A stretch of 64,000 nucleotides of DNA, taken from Micromonospora antibiotica. Its GTDB lineage: Bacteria; Actinomycetota; Actinomycetes; Mycobacteriales; Micromonosporaceae. The position numbers and the translations under genes were made by a program. Location: NCBI RefSeq assembly GCF_017599305.1, contig NZ_JAGFWR010000025.1:26394-90393 (forward strand). Direction: 5' to 3'. Below are positions 25,929-34,281 of the stretch, in pieces. The notes below the pieces were generated by a model that did not search any database, was not told where the DNA came from, and was given only the letters and a program-made list of their open reading frames with translations. Numbering within the stretch: the stretch's first letter is position 1; every line of letters begins with the position of its first letter.

Positions 25929-26600
25929 CTACCGCTTCTGCGCGACGAGCAGATATTCGTGGGCCCGGTTGTTGACCAGCGGGTCTCCCCCGGTGACCGG
26001 GCGCGGATACAGGTGGATGCGTTCGTCGCCGAGGGTGAGGTGCCCCCCGAGCACCCGGCCGACGTCCCACGCCAACGGCACGAACCGGTCGGCGACCCGC
26101 CGGTTCTGCACCGCGACCACCGCGTACGCGCCCCGCTTGAGGACCCGGGCCAGCGCGTGGAAGGCGTGGTCGAGGGCGGTCAGGTAGGCGGAGTAGTCGC
26201 GCAGCGCATAGAACTGACCGTCGACCGGGGAGTCGGTGTCGAGCGCGGTGCCGAAGTAGGGCAGGTCGGTGACGACGAAGTCGACGCTGCGGTCGGGCAC
26301 CGGGGGCCGGCGGGCGTCACCGCAGATCATCACCTGCTGCGGGTACGCCCCCAGCCGGCGCGACGCCTGCGCGGCCCGGTCCGGGGATATCTCCAGGCCG
26401 ATGCCCCGCCGACCGGTGACCGAGGCCGCCACCAGGCTCGTCCCCCACCCGGCGAACGGGTCGAACACCAGGTCCCCGGGGTGGGTGAACTCGGTGATCA
26501 GCGGCGCGATCTGACTCACCCAGCCGCACTGCCCGGCGGCCTGCGGTGGCGCGTGCCGGGGATCGTCGCCGGTGAGCACCACCCAGCTGGCAACTCCCAT
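25929..26600 (-). CDS. Small SAM-dependent methyltransferase of the DNA/RNA-methylase fold
   Basis: 223 residues. FDPFAGWGT (46-53) is the SAM-binding motif with FxGxG, followed by the acidic GLEISP, and TDLPYFG (111-117) corresponds to the catalytic N/D-P-P-Y motif of amino-methyltransferases. The order motif I then IV is that of gamma-class DNA methylases and of TRM11/UPF0020 RNA methylases; no target-recognition domain is present and the protein is short. Its ATG shares one base with the MFS stop (TGATG), so it is the last gene of the nitrite/PABA operon. It may methylate an amino group of the product instead of nucleic acid, or protect a nucleic-acid target. Confidence 0.75.
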   Translation of the reverse strand: MGVASWVVLTGDDPRHAPPQAAGQCGWVSQIAPLITEFTHPGDLVFDPFAGWGTSLVAASVTGRRGIGLEISPDRAAQASRRLGAYPQQVMICGDARRPPVPDRSVDFVVTDLPYFGTALDTDSPVDGQFYALRDYSAYLTALDHAFHALARVLKRGAYAVVAVQNRRVADRFVPLAWDVGRVLGGHLTLGDERIHLYPRPVTGGDPLVNNRAHEYLLVAQKR

Positions 26601-27904
26601 CAGTTCTTCTCCCTGACTCGTACGAGCCCCGCGGCAGCACGGCCATCCCCGGGGTCGGTTTCGGTGGGCGGTGGGGCCTCCTGCGCCGGGGCCGGCTGCG
26701 GTCGGAGCGCCTCCGGCGGCAGGTGGGGTTCGAGGCGCAACACGCCGACGGCGGCGACCACCACACCCACCGCCAGCACCAGCCACATGCCGGTCGGCGA
26801 CAGCGACAGCAAACCGGTCAGCACCGCCGGCGCCAACGCGCCCGGCACCGCCCAGGACAGCTGGTAGACGGCCAGGTGCCGACCCCGGGTCTGCGCGGGG
26901 GCGGCGTTGACCACCAACGCCGACGCGGTCGCCCCGTGCAGGAGTTCCCCGACGGTGAACAGCCCGGTCGCGGCGAAGACGCCCGCCAGCAGGACCGCAC
27001 CTCCGGCCGTCGCCCCGAGCACCGCGAACGACACGAACGACAACCCGAAGATGCCGGCGCCGGCCGCCACGGCCCGGGACCGGCGGAACCGGGTCAGCGC
27101 CCGGGTGACGGGGATCTGCGCCACCGCGATGCCGATGGTGTTCACCGCGTAGAGCGCGCCGACGAGCGAGGCCGGCTGCCCCAGGTGCAGGGTCACGTAG
27201 ACGGGCAGGCTCACCGACAACACCATGTAACCGAACGCGGTCGGCACGTTGAGCAGGGTGAGGGCGAGGAACGGCCGGTTACGGGCCACCAGCCGGTAAC
27301 CCCGGCGGGCCGCCGCGGCCGGGGCGGTGGCATCGGGTCGACCGCCCTGGACGGGGATCGCGCGGATCAGCCCGGCCGCGACGGTGAAGGCCACCGCGGC
27401 GGTCAGCACGATCACGGTGAACGCCCGGTCGGCCCGGACGGTGAGGGCGGCCCCCGCGAGCAGGCCACCCGCGCCGAGGCCGGCGTTGCGCAGGCTGCGT
27501 TGCGCGGCGATGAGTTTGTCCCGGGCGCTGCCCGTGGCGATCTCGGCGACCAGCGAATGCACCGACGGGGAGAACGACACGTCGCCGAACGCCACCACCA
27601 GCACGGCCAGGAACAGCGGCCCCGCCGAGTCGACCAGGGGGTAACAGGCGAAGGCGGCGGCCCGCAGCAGGTAACCGCCCACCACGACGGCCCGCGCGCC
27701 GAACCGGTCGACGAGCACCCCGGTCAGCGGATTGGCGATCAGGCCGAGCACCGCCGCCGCGCTGACGATCGCGCCGACCCGCCCCACGGACAGGCCAGTG
27801 CTGTGCTGGAAGTAGATCAGCGACAGCGGCAGGTACATGCCGCTGCCGGTGGCGTCGATCACCATCGCGGCCATGTACCGGGCCTGGACACCCCGGGTCG
27901 TCAC
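26600..27904 (-). CDS. MFS exporter
   Basis: 434 residues with 12 predicted membrane helices, major facilitator superfamily. NPLTGVLVDRFGARAVVVGG after TM2 is the family A-motif region. The C-terminal 55 residues are polar and proline rich. Start GTG 27904 overlaps the stop of the ATP-grasp gene (GTGA). Being inside the nitrite/PABA operon, it is the natural candidate to export the finished compound and so give self-resistance. Substrate not proven. Confidence 0.87.
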   Translation of the reverse strand: MTTRGVQARYMAAMVIDATGSGMYLPLSLIYFQHSTGLSVGRVGAIVSAAAVLGLIANPLTGVLVDRFGARAVVVGGYLLRAAAFACYPLVDSAGPLFLAVLVVAFGDVSFSPSVHSLVAEIATGSARDKLIAAQRSLRNAGLGAGGLLAGAALTVRADRAFTVIVLTAAVAFTVAAGLIRAIPVQGGRPDATAPAAAARRGYRLVARNRPFLALTLLNVPTAFGYMVLSVSLPVYVTLHLGQPASLVGALYAVNTIGIAVAQIPVTRALTRFRRSRAVAAGAGIFGLSFVSFAVLGATAGGAVLLAGVFAATGLFTVGELLHGATASALVVNAAPAQTRGRHLAVYQLSWAVPGALAPAVLTGLLSLSPTGMWLVLAVGVVVAAVGVLRLEPHLPPEALRPQPAPAQEAPPPTETDPGDGRAAAGLVRVREKN

Positions 27905-29163
27905 GACGGCTCCCCGATCTGGATCTGCTCGGCGACCCGGTCGCCGAGCCGGCGCAGCCGCGCCTCACACTCGACCCGGGTCGGGGCGACGGCGATGGCG
28001 GCGGTCAGGAAGTCGGCCGACCCGGCGGCCGGTGGGATCACCTGCCCGGGTCGCGCCCAGCACCAGAACCGGCGCACCCAGGGCTCCGTCGGCGGGGTGG
28101 GCACCGTGCGGACCAGCCCGGGACGCTTCATCATCAGCACCTGACCGGACATGCTGCGCGGACGCGGCCGGACGCCGCCGGCGAGCCGGTCGACGGCGGG
28201 GACGGGCAACCCGAGGTGGGTACGCAGCTCCGCCTCCGCCAGGTTGACGCCGAACATCACCTCGAACACCTCGCGGATCTTCGCCCCGCCGCTGCGGCAG
28301 GCGATCTCGCAGAGCACCAACCGGTCGTCGGGGGTGTGGAACACCTCGGCGTGGAAGGCATGGTCGGTGAGCCCACCGGGGCGGCGGGTGAGGGCGGCCA
28401 GCACCCGGTCGACCAGATCGAGCAGCCGCCCGGTGAGCGGGTCGTCCGGGTCGAGCGTCACGTCGACGCGCGGGCCCGGGTCGCTGCCGAACGAGGCGAG
28501 GTCGTACTGGTACTGCGAGGGCCAGGCCACGGCGGTCCGACCGGCCCGGACGAACCCGTCGACGTGGCACATCCTCCCGGGCACGAACCGCTCGACGATG
28601 ATGTCGTCGCGGCTGCCGCCCCGGTACAGCTCGTCCAGGTGGGTCCGCAGCTGCCCGGGTGACCGGACGATACGCAACCCGATGGAGTTGTAGCCGGCCC
28701 GGTGCTTCAACACGACCGGGTACCCGTGCTCGGCGGCGAAGTCCGACACCTGCGCCGCCGTGGCCGCCAGGGCGTACGGGGCCACCTCGATGCCGGCCGC
28801 CGCCGCCTGCTGCTTCATCAGCAGCTTGTCGCGGAACGGCCGGATGTCCGCCGGTCGGGGACCGGGCAACCCCCAGCGCACCCGCAGGTCGGCGGCGAGT
28901 TCCAGGTCCGCCTCGTGCAGGGCGACGACGTGCCGGGGCCGGTAGCGCTCGGCCAGCGCGGTGGCCCGGTCCGCCACGTCCCGGTCGTAGTGGTCGAGCA
29001 CCTCGAGGTGGGCCAGGCCCAGGGTGTCGGTGGGGACCTGCTCACCGAAGGACTCGATCTTGTCGCGGGCGGCGAGCACCACCACCGGCTGGTCGTGGTC
29101 GGCGAGCCAGTCCCGGTACGGGAACGGCTCCAAGGGATTGCGGTGCAGGATCAGCACGCTCAT
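27901..29163 (-). CDS. ATP-grasp carboxylate-amine ligase (copy 1)
   Basis: 420 residues. The pre-ATP-grasp N-terminal domain is followed by FRDKLLMKQQA, the ATP-binding VVLKHRAGYNSIGLRIV, DIIVERFVPG and the metal-binding FHAEVFHTPDD...LCEIACRSGG. These enzymes activate a carboxylate as acyl phosphate and join it to an amine. The start is ATG 29163, immediately after the stop of the second ATP-grasp gene (TGACATG). Two such ligases in sequence suggest assembly of a short amide or dipeptide-like scaffold without an NRPS. Substrates unknown; amino acids and an aminobenzoate-derived acid are candidates. Confidence 0.85.
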   Translation of the reverse strand: MSVLILHRNPLEPFPYRDWLADHDQPVVVLAARDKIESFGEQVPTDTLGLAHLEVLDHYDRDVADRATALAERYRPRHVVALHEADLELAADLRVRWGLPGPRPADIRPFRDKLLMKQQAAAAGIEVAPYALAATAAQVSDFAAEHGYPVVLKHRAGYNSIGLRIVRSPGQLRTHLDELYRGGSRDDIIVERFVPGRMCHVDGFVRAGRTAVAWPSQYQYDLASFGSDPGPRVDVTLDPDDPLTGRLLDLVDRVLAALTRRPGGLTDHAFHAEVFHTPDDRLVLCEIACRSGGAKIREVFEVMFGVNLAEAELRTHLGLPVPAVDRLAGGVRPRPRSMSGQVLMMKRPGLVRTVPTPPTEPWVRRFWCWARPGQVIPPAAGSADFLTAAIAVAPTRVECEARLRRLGDRVAEQIQIGEPS

Positions 29164-29164
29164 G

Positions 29165-30454
29165 TCAGGCCACCGCCCCGGACACCTGAGCCACCTCGGC
29201 GACCCGGGCGAGGTGTTCCCCGCCCCGGTCGTCGACGATCCGGATCCGGATGAACTCGTCGATGACCTGGGCACCCCGGGCGGCGGCGGCGGTCGCGGTG
29301 GGCCCGGTGACGGCGACCAGCCCGAGCCGGTCCCAGTTGTCCCGCAGGGGACGTACCTCGTCACCGGGGCGGGCGCTGATCCGTACCGCCAGGACGTCGG
29401 GTTGGCGCAGCGCCTCCTCGACCCCCTCGACGGACAGCACCCGGCCGGGTGGACCGACGATGGCCCGTACGCAGCCGCCACCCCGGGGTGCGGGGCTGTC
29501 CGGCAGCGCGTCGACCAGGCGGAACGGCCACCCGACGGCGAGCCGGTCCAGGTCGATGCCGTAGACCGCCCGCACCAGCTCGGGGATCGCGTCCCCGCCG
29601 TAGCGGTGGTGGCCCTCGATGATGCGGGCCCGGGTGCCACTGAGGCGGACCTCGGTGTGGCAGGGCCCGTCGGTGAACCCCAGGTGGTCGAGGAACGTGC
29701 CGACGCACTCGCCGACCCGGTCCCAGGCGTCCTCGGTGAGCCGGGCCGGCACGGCGTGGCCGAGTTCGGCGAAGTGAGCCGGGTCGGTCATCTTCTCGGT
29801 GACGGTGACGACCACGTGCCGGCCGGCGAAGCTGAACGTCTCGACGCTGAACTCCCGACCGTGGACGTACTCCTCCATCAGGAAGTCGTCGAGCACCAGC
29901 AGGGTCGACACCCGGTCGGTGCGGGTCCCCCGCAGCCGGCACACCTGCTCCCACACGGCCTCGTGCCCGGACGGGTCGTCGACCCGGAACACCCCGATGC
30001 TTGCGGTGGCGGCGGTCGGTTTCACCACGAACGGGTATCCGTGGCGTGCGCCGAAGGCGCCCAGGTCGTCGAAGTCGTGCAGCGGTGTCGCCGCGACCGC
30101 GTCGGCGTCGCGGCGGACCAGGTGGCGGCGCATGGCCAGTTTGTCGCGGAACCGGCGGGACACCGGGTAGGTGGTGCCGTCCAGGCCGAGCAGGTCACGG
30201 GCGCGGGCCGCGATGTCCAGGCCCGGCTCGGTCAGCGAGACCACCTGGTCGATGCGCCACTGCTGGTGCAGCCGGGTCACCACCGGCGCGGTCAGGGTCC
30301 AGTCGGTGTAGTCGAGCACCTCGGCGACGTCGGCCAGCCGCCGCTGCCGATCGGTGATCTTGGTGGGGTGCTGGAGCAGGAGCACCCGCAGACCGAGTTC
30401 CTTCGCCGCGACGAGGGTGTCGTCGACGCCACCGACGAGAAGCAGTGTCCTCAC
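29165..30454 (-). CDS. ATP-grasp carboxylate-amine ligase (copy 2)
   Basis: 429 residues with the same architecture as copy 1 but clearly divergent. FRDKLAMRRHL, FVVKPTAATASIGVFRV, FLMEEYVHGREFSVETF and CHTEVRL...RIIEGHHRYGGDAIPEL mark ATP- and metal-binding positions. A C-terminal domain of about 120 residues resembles that of L-amino-acid ligases. It forms an amide bond with ATP hydrolysis. Within the operon it lies between the cysteine-synthase-like gene and copy 1, so it may use the amino acid made by that PLP enzyme. Confidence 0.85.
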   Translation of the reverse strand: MRTLLLVGGVDDTLVAAKELGLRVLLLQHPTKITDRQRRLADVAEVLDYTDWTLTAPVVTRLHQQWRIDQVVSLTEPGLDIAARARDLLGLDGTTYPVSRRFRDKLAMRRHLVRRDADAVAATPLHDFDDLGAFGARHGYPFVVKPTAATASIGVFRVDDPSGHEAVWEQVCRLRGTRTDRVSTLLVLDDFLMEEYVHGREFSVETFSFAGRHVVVTVTEKMTDPAHFAELGHAVPARLTEDAWDRVGECVGTFLDHLGFTDGPCHTEVRLSGTRARIIEGHHRYGGDAIPELVRAVYGIDLDRLAVGWPFRLVDALPDSPAPRGGGCVRAIVGPPGRVLSVEGVEEALRQPDVLAVRISARPGDEVRPLRDNWDRLGLVAVTGPTATAAAARGAQVIDEFIRIRIVDDRGGEHLARVAEVAQVSGAVA

Positions 30455-30482
30455 GGGAGTTCCTCTCCAATCCTCGGGCGTC

Positions 30483-31445
30483 TCACGGACGCTCCGACCA
30501 CATGCTCAGGTAGCGCTCCCCGGTGTCGGGGAGGATGACCACGATCCGTTTGTCGACGCTGTCGCGTCGCCGGGCCACCCGCAGCGCGACGTGCGTCGCC
30601 GCCCCCGAGGACACCCCGGCGAGCACCCCCACCCGCCGGGCCAGCCAGCTGCTCGTCTCGGCCGCCTCGTCGTCGGTGACGGTCACCACCTCGTCGATCA
30701 GGCTCAGATCGGTGGTGGGGGCGACGAACCCACCGTTGAAACCGGGAATGGCGTGGGTGCCCGGCGTACCCCCGGACAACAGCGGCGAGCCCGCCGGCTC
30801 GACCGCGACCGCCCGCAGCGCGGGGTTGCGCTCCTTGAGATACCCGGCGGTGCCGCTGAGCGTGCCGCCGGTGCCGACCCCGCAGACCAGGACGTCGACC
30901 CGGCCGCCGGTGTCGGCCCAGATCTCCGGGCCGGTGGTCTCCCGGTGGGCCCGGGGGTTGTCGTCGTTGTCGTGCTGCCGGACGAACCACGCGCCCGGCG
31001 TCATCGCGCAGATCTCCTCGGCCTTGTCCACGGCCCCCTGGTAGCGCGCCTCGCGCGGGGTCAGCACCACGTCGGCACCGAAGCGCCGCAGCAGGCCGAT
31101 CCGCTCCGGGGTGGCGTTGTCCGGCAACACGATGATGCAGTGGTGCCCGCGCGCCGCGCACAGGGCGGCCAACGCGATGCCGGTGTTGCCCGACGTCGCC
31201 TCCACCACGACACCGCCGGGGCGCAGCCGGCCGTCGGCCTCCGCCGCGCGGAGCATGTAGAGCGCCGCGCGGTCCTTGACGCTCGCGGCCGGGTTGGCGC
31301 ACTCCAGCTTGGCCAGCACTTCGACGCCGGGTGCCCCGTGCGCGACGGGCAACCGCAGCAGCGGTGTGTTGCCGACGAGGTCGTCGATGCCGTCGGCGAT
31401 GCTGGGTAGCGGTCTCGGTGCGAGGGTACGGTTCGGCTGCGCCAT
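30483..31445 (-). CDS. Cysteine-synthase-like PLP beta-replacement enzyme
   Basis: 320 residues, fold type II. K57 in PAASVKDRAA is the PLP lysine, TSGNTG (84-89) binds the substrate carboxylate, and GVGTGGT binds the PLP phosphate. Cysteine synthases exchange the beta-substituent of O-acetyl- or O-phosphoserine for sulfide; paralogues in clusters use nitrogen nucleophiles to make diaminopropionate-type amino acids. The start ATG 31445 follows GGAGGAGGTGGAG; the longer frame reads into the tautomerase gene. The enzyme could make cysteine or a beta-N-substituted alanine for the ATP-grasp ligases. No partner dehydrogenase (SbnB type) is visible. Confidence 0.87.
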   Translation of the reverse strand: MAQPNRTLAPRPLPSIADGIDDLVGNTPLLRLPVAHGAPGVEVLAKLECANPAASVKDRAALYMLRAAEADGRLRPGGVVVEATSGNTGIALAALCAARGHHCIIVLPDNATPERIGLLRRFGADVVLTPREARYQGAVDKAEEICAMTPGAWFVRQHDNDDNPRAHRETTGPEIWADTGGRVDVLVCGVGTGGTLSGTAGYLKERNPALRAVAVEPAGSPLLSGGTPGTHAIPGFNGGFVAPTTDLSLIDEVVTVTDDEAAETSSWLARRVGVLAGVSSGAATHVALRVARRRDSVDKRIVVILPDTGERYLSMWSERP

Positions 31446-31477
31446 GGCGGTCTCCACCTCCTCCAGGGGCCGGGGCG

Positions 31478-31702
31478 TCAGTAGTTCGGCACCTTGCGCA
31501 GCAGGTGCTGCCGTTCGACGATCTCCGGTTGGTAGACCTGCGCCTGCCAGCGCTGCTCCTCCACCGGCTCCAGGGCGATGGACACCACGTTCGGGCTGCA
31601 CCCGAACGCGGTGGTGACCGCCTCGGTCAACTCGTCGACCAGTTGCTGCTCGGTGTCCCGGTGCAGGTCGACCGGAAAGAACTTGATGTTGATGTGCGGC
31701 AT
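31478..31702 (-). CDS. 4-oxalocrotonate-tautomerase-family small protein
   Basis: 74 residues. Pro2, exposed after removal of Met1, is the catalytic base of the family, and the beta-alpha-beta length fits (MPHINIKFFPVDL then RDTEQQLVDELTEAV). Members tautomerise enols or hydrate unsaturated acids. Its place between nitronate monooxygenase and a PLP enzyme suggests a keto-enol, nitronate-nitro or imine-enamine step in the same pathway. It starts at 31702 after AGGAGGATCCG. Confidence 0.83.
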   Translation of the reverse strand: MPHINIKFFPVDLHRDTEQQLVDELTEAVTTAFGCSPNVVSIALEPVEEQRWQAQVYQPEIVERQHLLRKVPNY

Positions 31703-31720
31703 CGGATCCTCCTGGGATCG

Positions 31721-31804
31721 CGGACGTCGGTGGGGTACGGACGTCGGTGGGTGCGGATGTCAGTGGGGTTTGCGGATGTCAGTGGGATGCAGTTGTCAGT
31801 GGGA
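31721..31804. repeat. Five-copy 16-19 bp tandem repeat between tautomerase and nitronate monooxygenase genes
   Basis: Units start at 31721, 31738, 31754, 31773 and 31790 with consensus CGGAYGTCRGTGGG. The fifth copy contains the nitronate monooxygenase stop codon (31796-31798); the rest fills the 93-base intercistronic gap. Periods of 17, 16, 19 and 17 bases suggest slippage expansion. It is the longest gap in the operon downstream of DAHP synthase and could form an mRNA structure that lowers downstream expression. Confidence 0.75.
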
Positions 31805-32854
31805 TGCGGGGCGCAGCGGGGTTGCGGCGGCCACCGCGGTGGCGAGGCGGGTGACGACCTGGCCGGCGGGTTCCGGCCGGGCCAGGCGGTAACCCACCCC
31901 GGCCCAGAGCGCCATCTCCTCGACGTCACCGCGTGCCGCCGCCGCTGCCCGCAGCGGCCTGGTCAGGTGGTGCACCTGCGGGTACCCGGCCGGTGCCGAC
32001 GCGTCGAAGGCGTCGACGAACCGGTTGCGCAGGCCCCGGGCCGGGCGGCCGGAGAACGCCCGGGTGACGACCGTGCCGGGTCGCCCGGGATCGGTGAGCG
32101 CGGCCCGGTGCACCGGGTGGGTGCCGGCCTGCGGGGTCAGCAGCAGCGCGGTGCCGACCTGCACCGCCGACGCGCCGGCCGCGACCACCGCGTCGACCTC
32201 CGCCGGTCCGGTGATGCCGCCGGCGGCGATCAGCGGCACCGCGACGACCCGTCGTACCGCCCTGACCAGCTCGGCCGTGCCCGGCTGCGGGTCGGTGCGG
32301 ACGTCGGGGGTGAAGCTCGCCCGGTGACCGCCGGCCCCGGCGCCCTGCACGCAGAGGGCGTCGGCGCCCACCGCGACGGCCGACTGCGCCTCCGCCACGT
32401 CGGTGACGGTGACCACCACCTGCGACCCGGTGGCGTGCAGCCGGTCCACGACCGCCCGGGGCGGGCAGCCGAAGGTGAAGCTGACCACTGGTGCCCGCGC
32501 GGCGAGCAGCACCTCGATCTTCTCCGCGAAGTGGTCGGTGTCCCGCTCGGGCGGGTTGGGCAGGGCCACCCCCCGGCGGGCGGCCAGCGGCAGCAGCGCC
32601 TGCCGGTAGCGGGCGACGGCGGCCCGGTCCACCGGCCGGGACTCCGGCACGAACACGTTGACGCCGAACGGGCCGGCGGTGGCCCGACGGACCCGGTCGA
32701 TGTCGGCGGCCAGGTCCGCCGGGCGCTGGTAGCCGGCAGCCAGGAAACCGAGGCCCCCGGCGTCACTGACCGCCGCGACGAGGGCGGGCGTGCTGACGCC
32801 TCCCGCCATCGGCGCACCGACCACCGGACGCGCCAGCGGACCCGGCCGGCTCAC
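31796..32854 (-). CDS. Nitronate monooxygenase / 2-nitropropane dioxygenase family
   Basis: 352-residue TIM-barrel flavoprotein. VVGAPMAGGVSTPALVAAVSD opens it; LCVQGAGAGGHRAS holds the histidine of the GAGGH motif; VPLIAAGGITGP and AVQVGTALLLTPQA form the FMN-phosphate site. Family members oxidise alkyl nitronates to carbonyl plus nitrite; enoyl-ACP reductase (FabK) relatives share the fold. Its GTG start overlaps the stop of the CreD-like lyase (GTGA). In a nitrite-producing operon it could recover nitrite from nitrosuccinate-derived nitronates or detoxify them. This is the reading I prefer, with the family function itself well supported. Confidence 0.85.
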   Translation of the reverse strand: MSRPGPLARPVVGAPMAGGVSTPALVAAVSDAGGLGFLAAGYQRPADLAADIDRVRRATAGPFGVNVFVPESRPVDRAAVARYRQALLPLAARRGVALPNPPERDTDHFAEKIEVLLAARAPVVSFTFGCPPRAVVDRLHATGSQVVVTVTDVAEAQSAVAVGADALCVQGAGAGGHRASFTPDVRTDPQPGTAELVRAVRRVVAVPLIAAGGITGPAEVDAVVAAGASAVQVGTALLLTPQAGTHPVHRAALTDPGRPGTVVTRAFSGRPARGLRNRFVDAFDASAPAGYPQVHHLTRPLRAAAAARGDVEEMALWAGVGYRLARPEPAGQVVTRLATAVAAATPLRPASH

Positions 32855-34281
32855 GGCCGCCGACCCTCGGCCGGTGCCGCCGCCCGCATCCCGAACGTGC
32901 GGTGCCGGTGCAGGGCCCGGTCCACCAGCAGGTCGGCGGCGCCGACGTAGCGGGCCGGGTCGAGCAGGGTGGCGACCTCACCCGGATCCAGGACGGCGGT
33001 GACCCGGGGATCGGCCGTGACCAGGTCACGCAACGGCTGCCCGGTCTCGATGGCCCGGCCGGTCAGCGCGGTCAGCAGCTCCTTCGCCTCGACCCGGCCC
33101 AGCAGCGGGGCCAGCCGGACGGCCAACCGTTCCGAGGCCATGAACTCCCCGGCGAGGTCGAGGTTGGCGCGCATCCGGTCGGGGAACACCGTCAGCCCGG
33201 CGGCCAGTTCGGCCGCCGCGTCGGCGGCACCCCCGGTCAGCCGCAACGCCTCCCGCAACGGTTGCCACTCCGCGTGCCAGGCGCCACCGGGGCGTTCGTC
33301 CTCGGCGACGAGGCAGTGCGCGACGGTCGCGGCGAGCTGCGGCAACTGTGCCGCCGCCGCCCGGATCCGGGTCGCCAGCACCGGGTTGCGCTTGTGCGGC
33401 ATCGCGGAGGACACCCCGCGCCCCGGGCGGGTCGGCTCCGCCACCTCCCCGATCTCGGTACGCGTCATGACCTGCACGTCCGCCGCCATCGCACCGAGCA
33501 CGCCGGTGGTGAGACCCAACGCGCCCACGACGGCGTGCAGGGGCGTCCGCACGGTGTGCCAGGGTGTGTGCGGCTCGGCCAGGGACAGTTCCGCGGCGAA
33601 GGCGTGGATCAGTTTCTCGGCGTAGGCGTCGTCGGTGTCCCCGGCCAGTCGGGCGAACTCCAGGTAACCGCCGAGGGTGCCGGCGGCCCCGCCGAGCTGC
33701 ACCGGCAACCCCTCGGCCAGCAGGGCGTGGATCGCCTGCCGGGCGTCGAGGACACCGGAGAGCCAGGTCGCCGCCTTCAGGCCGAACGTGGTCGGCACGG
33801 CGTGCTGGGTCAGGGTCCGGCCCGCCATCGCGGTGCCCCGGTGCCGGTCCGCGAGGCCGGCCAGGGCATCGGCGGTGGCCGCCAGGTCCGCGTCGACGAC
33901 CCGCAGCGCCCGTTCCGCCACCAGGATCAGGGCGGTGTCCAGGATGTCCTGGCTGGTGGAGCCGCGGTGCACGTACTCCGCGGCGGCCGGGTCCAGCGCA
34001 GTGACCAGGTCGGTGAGCGCGGCGACCACCGCGACCACCGGGTTCGCCGTCTCGGTCGCCCGACGGGCGACGGTGTCCAGGTCGATCCGCCGCGCGTCGG
34101 CGACGGCGGTGATGGTGTCCGCGTGTTCCGTCGGCACCACCCCCAGCCGGGCCTGGGCCCGCACCAACGCGGCCTCGGCGTCGAGCATCGCCTGGAGCAC
34201 CGCCCGGTCCCGCACGGCGTGCTCGATGGCCCGGTCGGCGCTGCTGGGACTGAGCAACCCGTGGTCGAAGCCTTCGGTCAT
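32851..34281 (-). CDS. CreD-like nitrosuccinate lyase (aspartase/fumarase superfamily)
   Basis: 476 residues. SSAMPHKRN at 291-299 is the superfamily signature, with S291 as catalytic base, and TSQD (109-112) binds substrate; overall it resembles carboxymuconate cycloisomerase/adenylosuccinate-lyase proteins. In the aspartate-nitrosuccinate pathway such a lyase splits nitrosuccinate into fumarate and nitrous acid. The assignment rests on pairing with the flavoprotein encoded immediately upstream: the ATG at 34281 overlaps its stop (ATGA). A longer frame exists upstream but lies inside that gene. Purine biosynthesis (PurB) is unlikely because no purine genes are near and residues outside the signature differ. 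Confidence 0.78.
   Translation of the reverse strand: MTEGFDHGLLSPSSADRAIEHAVRDRAVLQAMLDAEAALVRAQARLGVVPTEHADTITAVADARRIDLDTVARRATETANPVVAVVAALTDLVTALDPAAAEYVHRGSTSQDILDTALILVAERALRVVDADLAATADALAGLADRHRGTAMAGRTLTQHAVPTTFGLKAATWLSGVLDARQAIHALLAEGLPVQLGGAAGTLGGYLEFARLAGDTDDAYAEKLIHAFAAELSLAEPHTPWHTVRTPLHAVVGALGLTTGVLGAMAADVQVMTRTEIGEVAEPTRPGRGVSSAMPHKRNPVLATRIRAAAAQLPQLAATVAHCLVAEDERPGGAWHAEWQPLREALRLTGGAADAAAELAAGLTVFPDRMRANLDLAGEFMASERLAVRLAPLLGRVEAKELLTALTGRAIETGQPLRDLVTADPRVTAVLDPGEVATLLDPARYVGAADLLVDRALHRHRTFGMRAAAPAEGRRP

Noticed and set aside
31721..31804. CRISPR array
   Set aside because: Repeats are 14-17 bases with 2-5 base gaps, no spacers and no cas genes: a minisatellite.
32851..34281. 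Housekeeping adenylosuccinate lyase (purB)
   Set aside because: It overlaps a CreE-like gene and lies in a secondary-metabolism operon; purine genes are absent.
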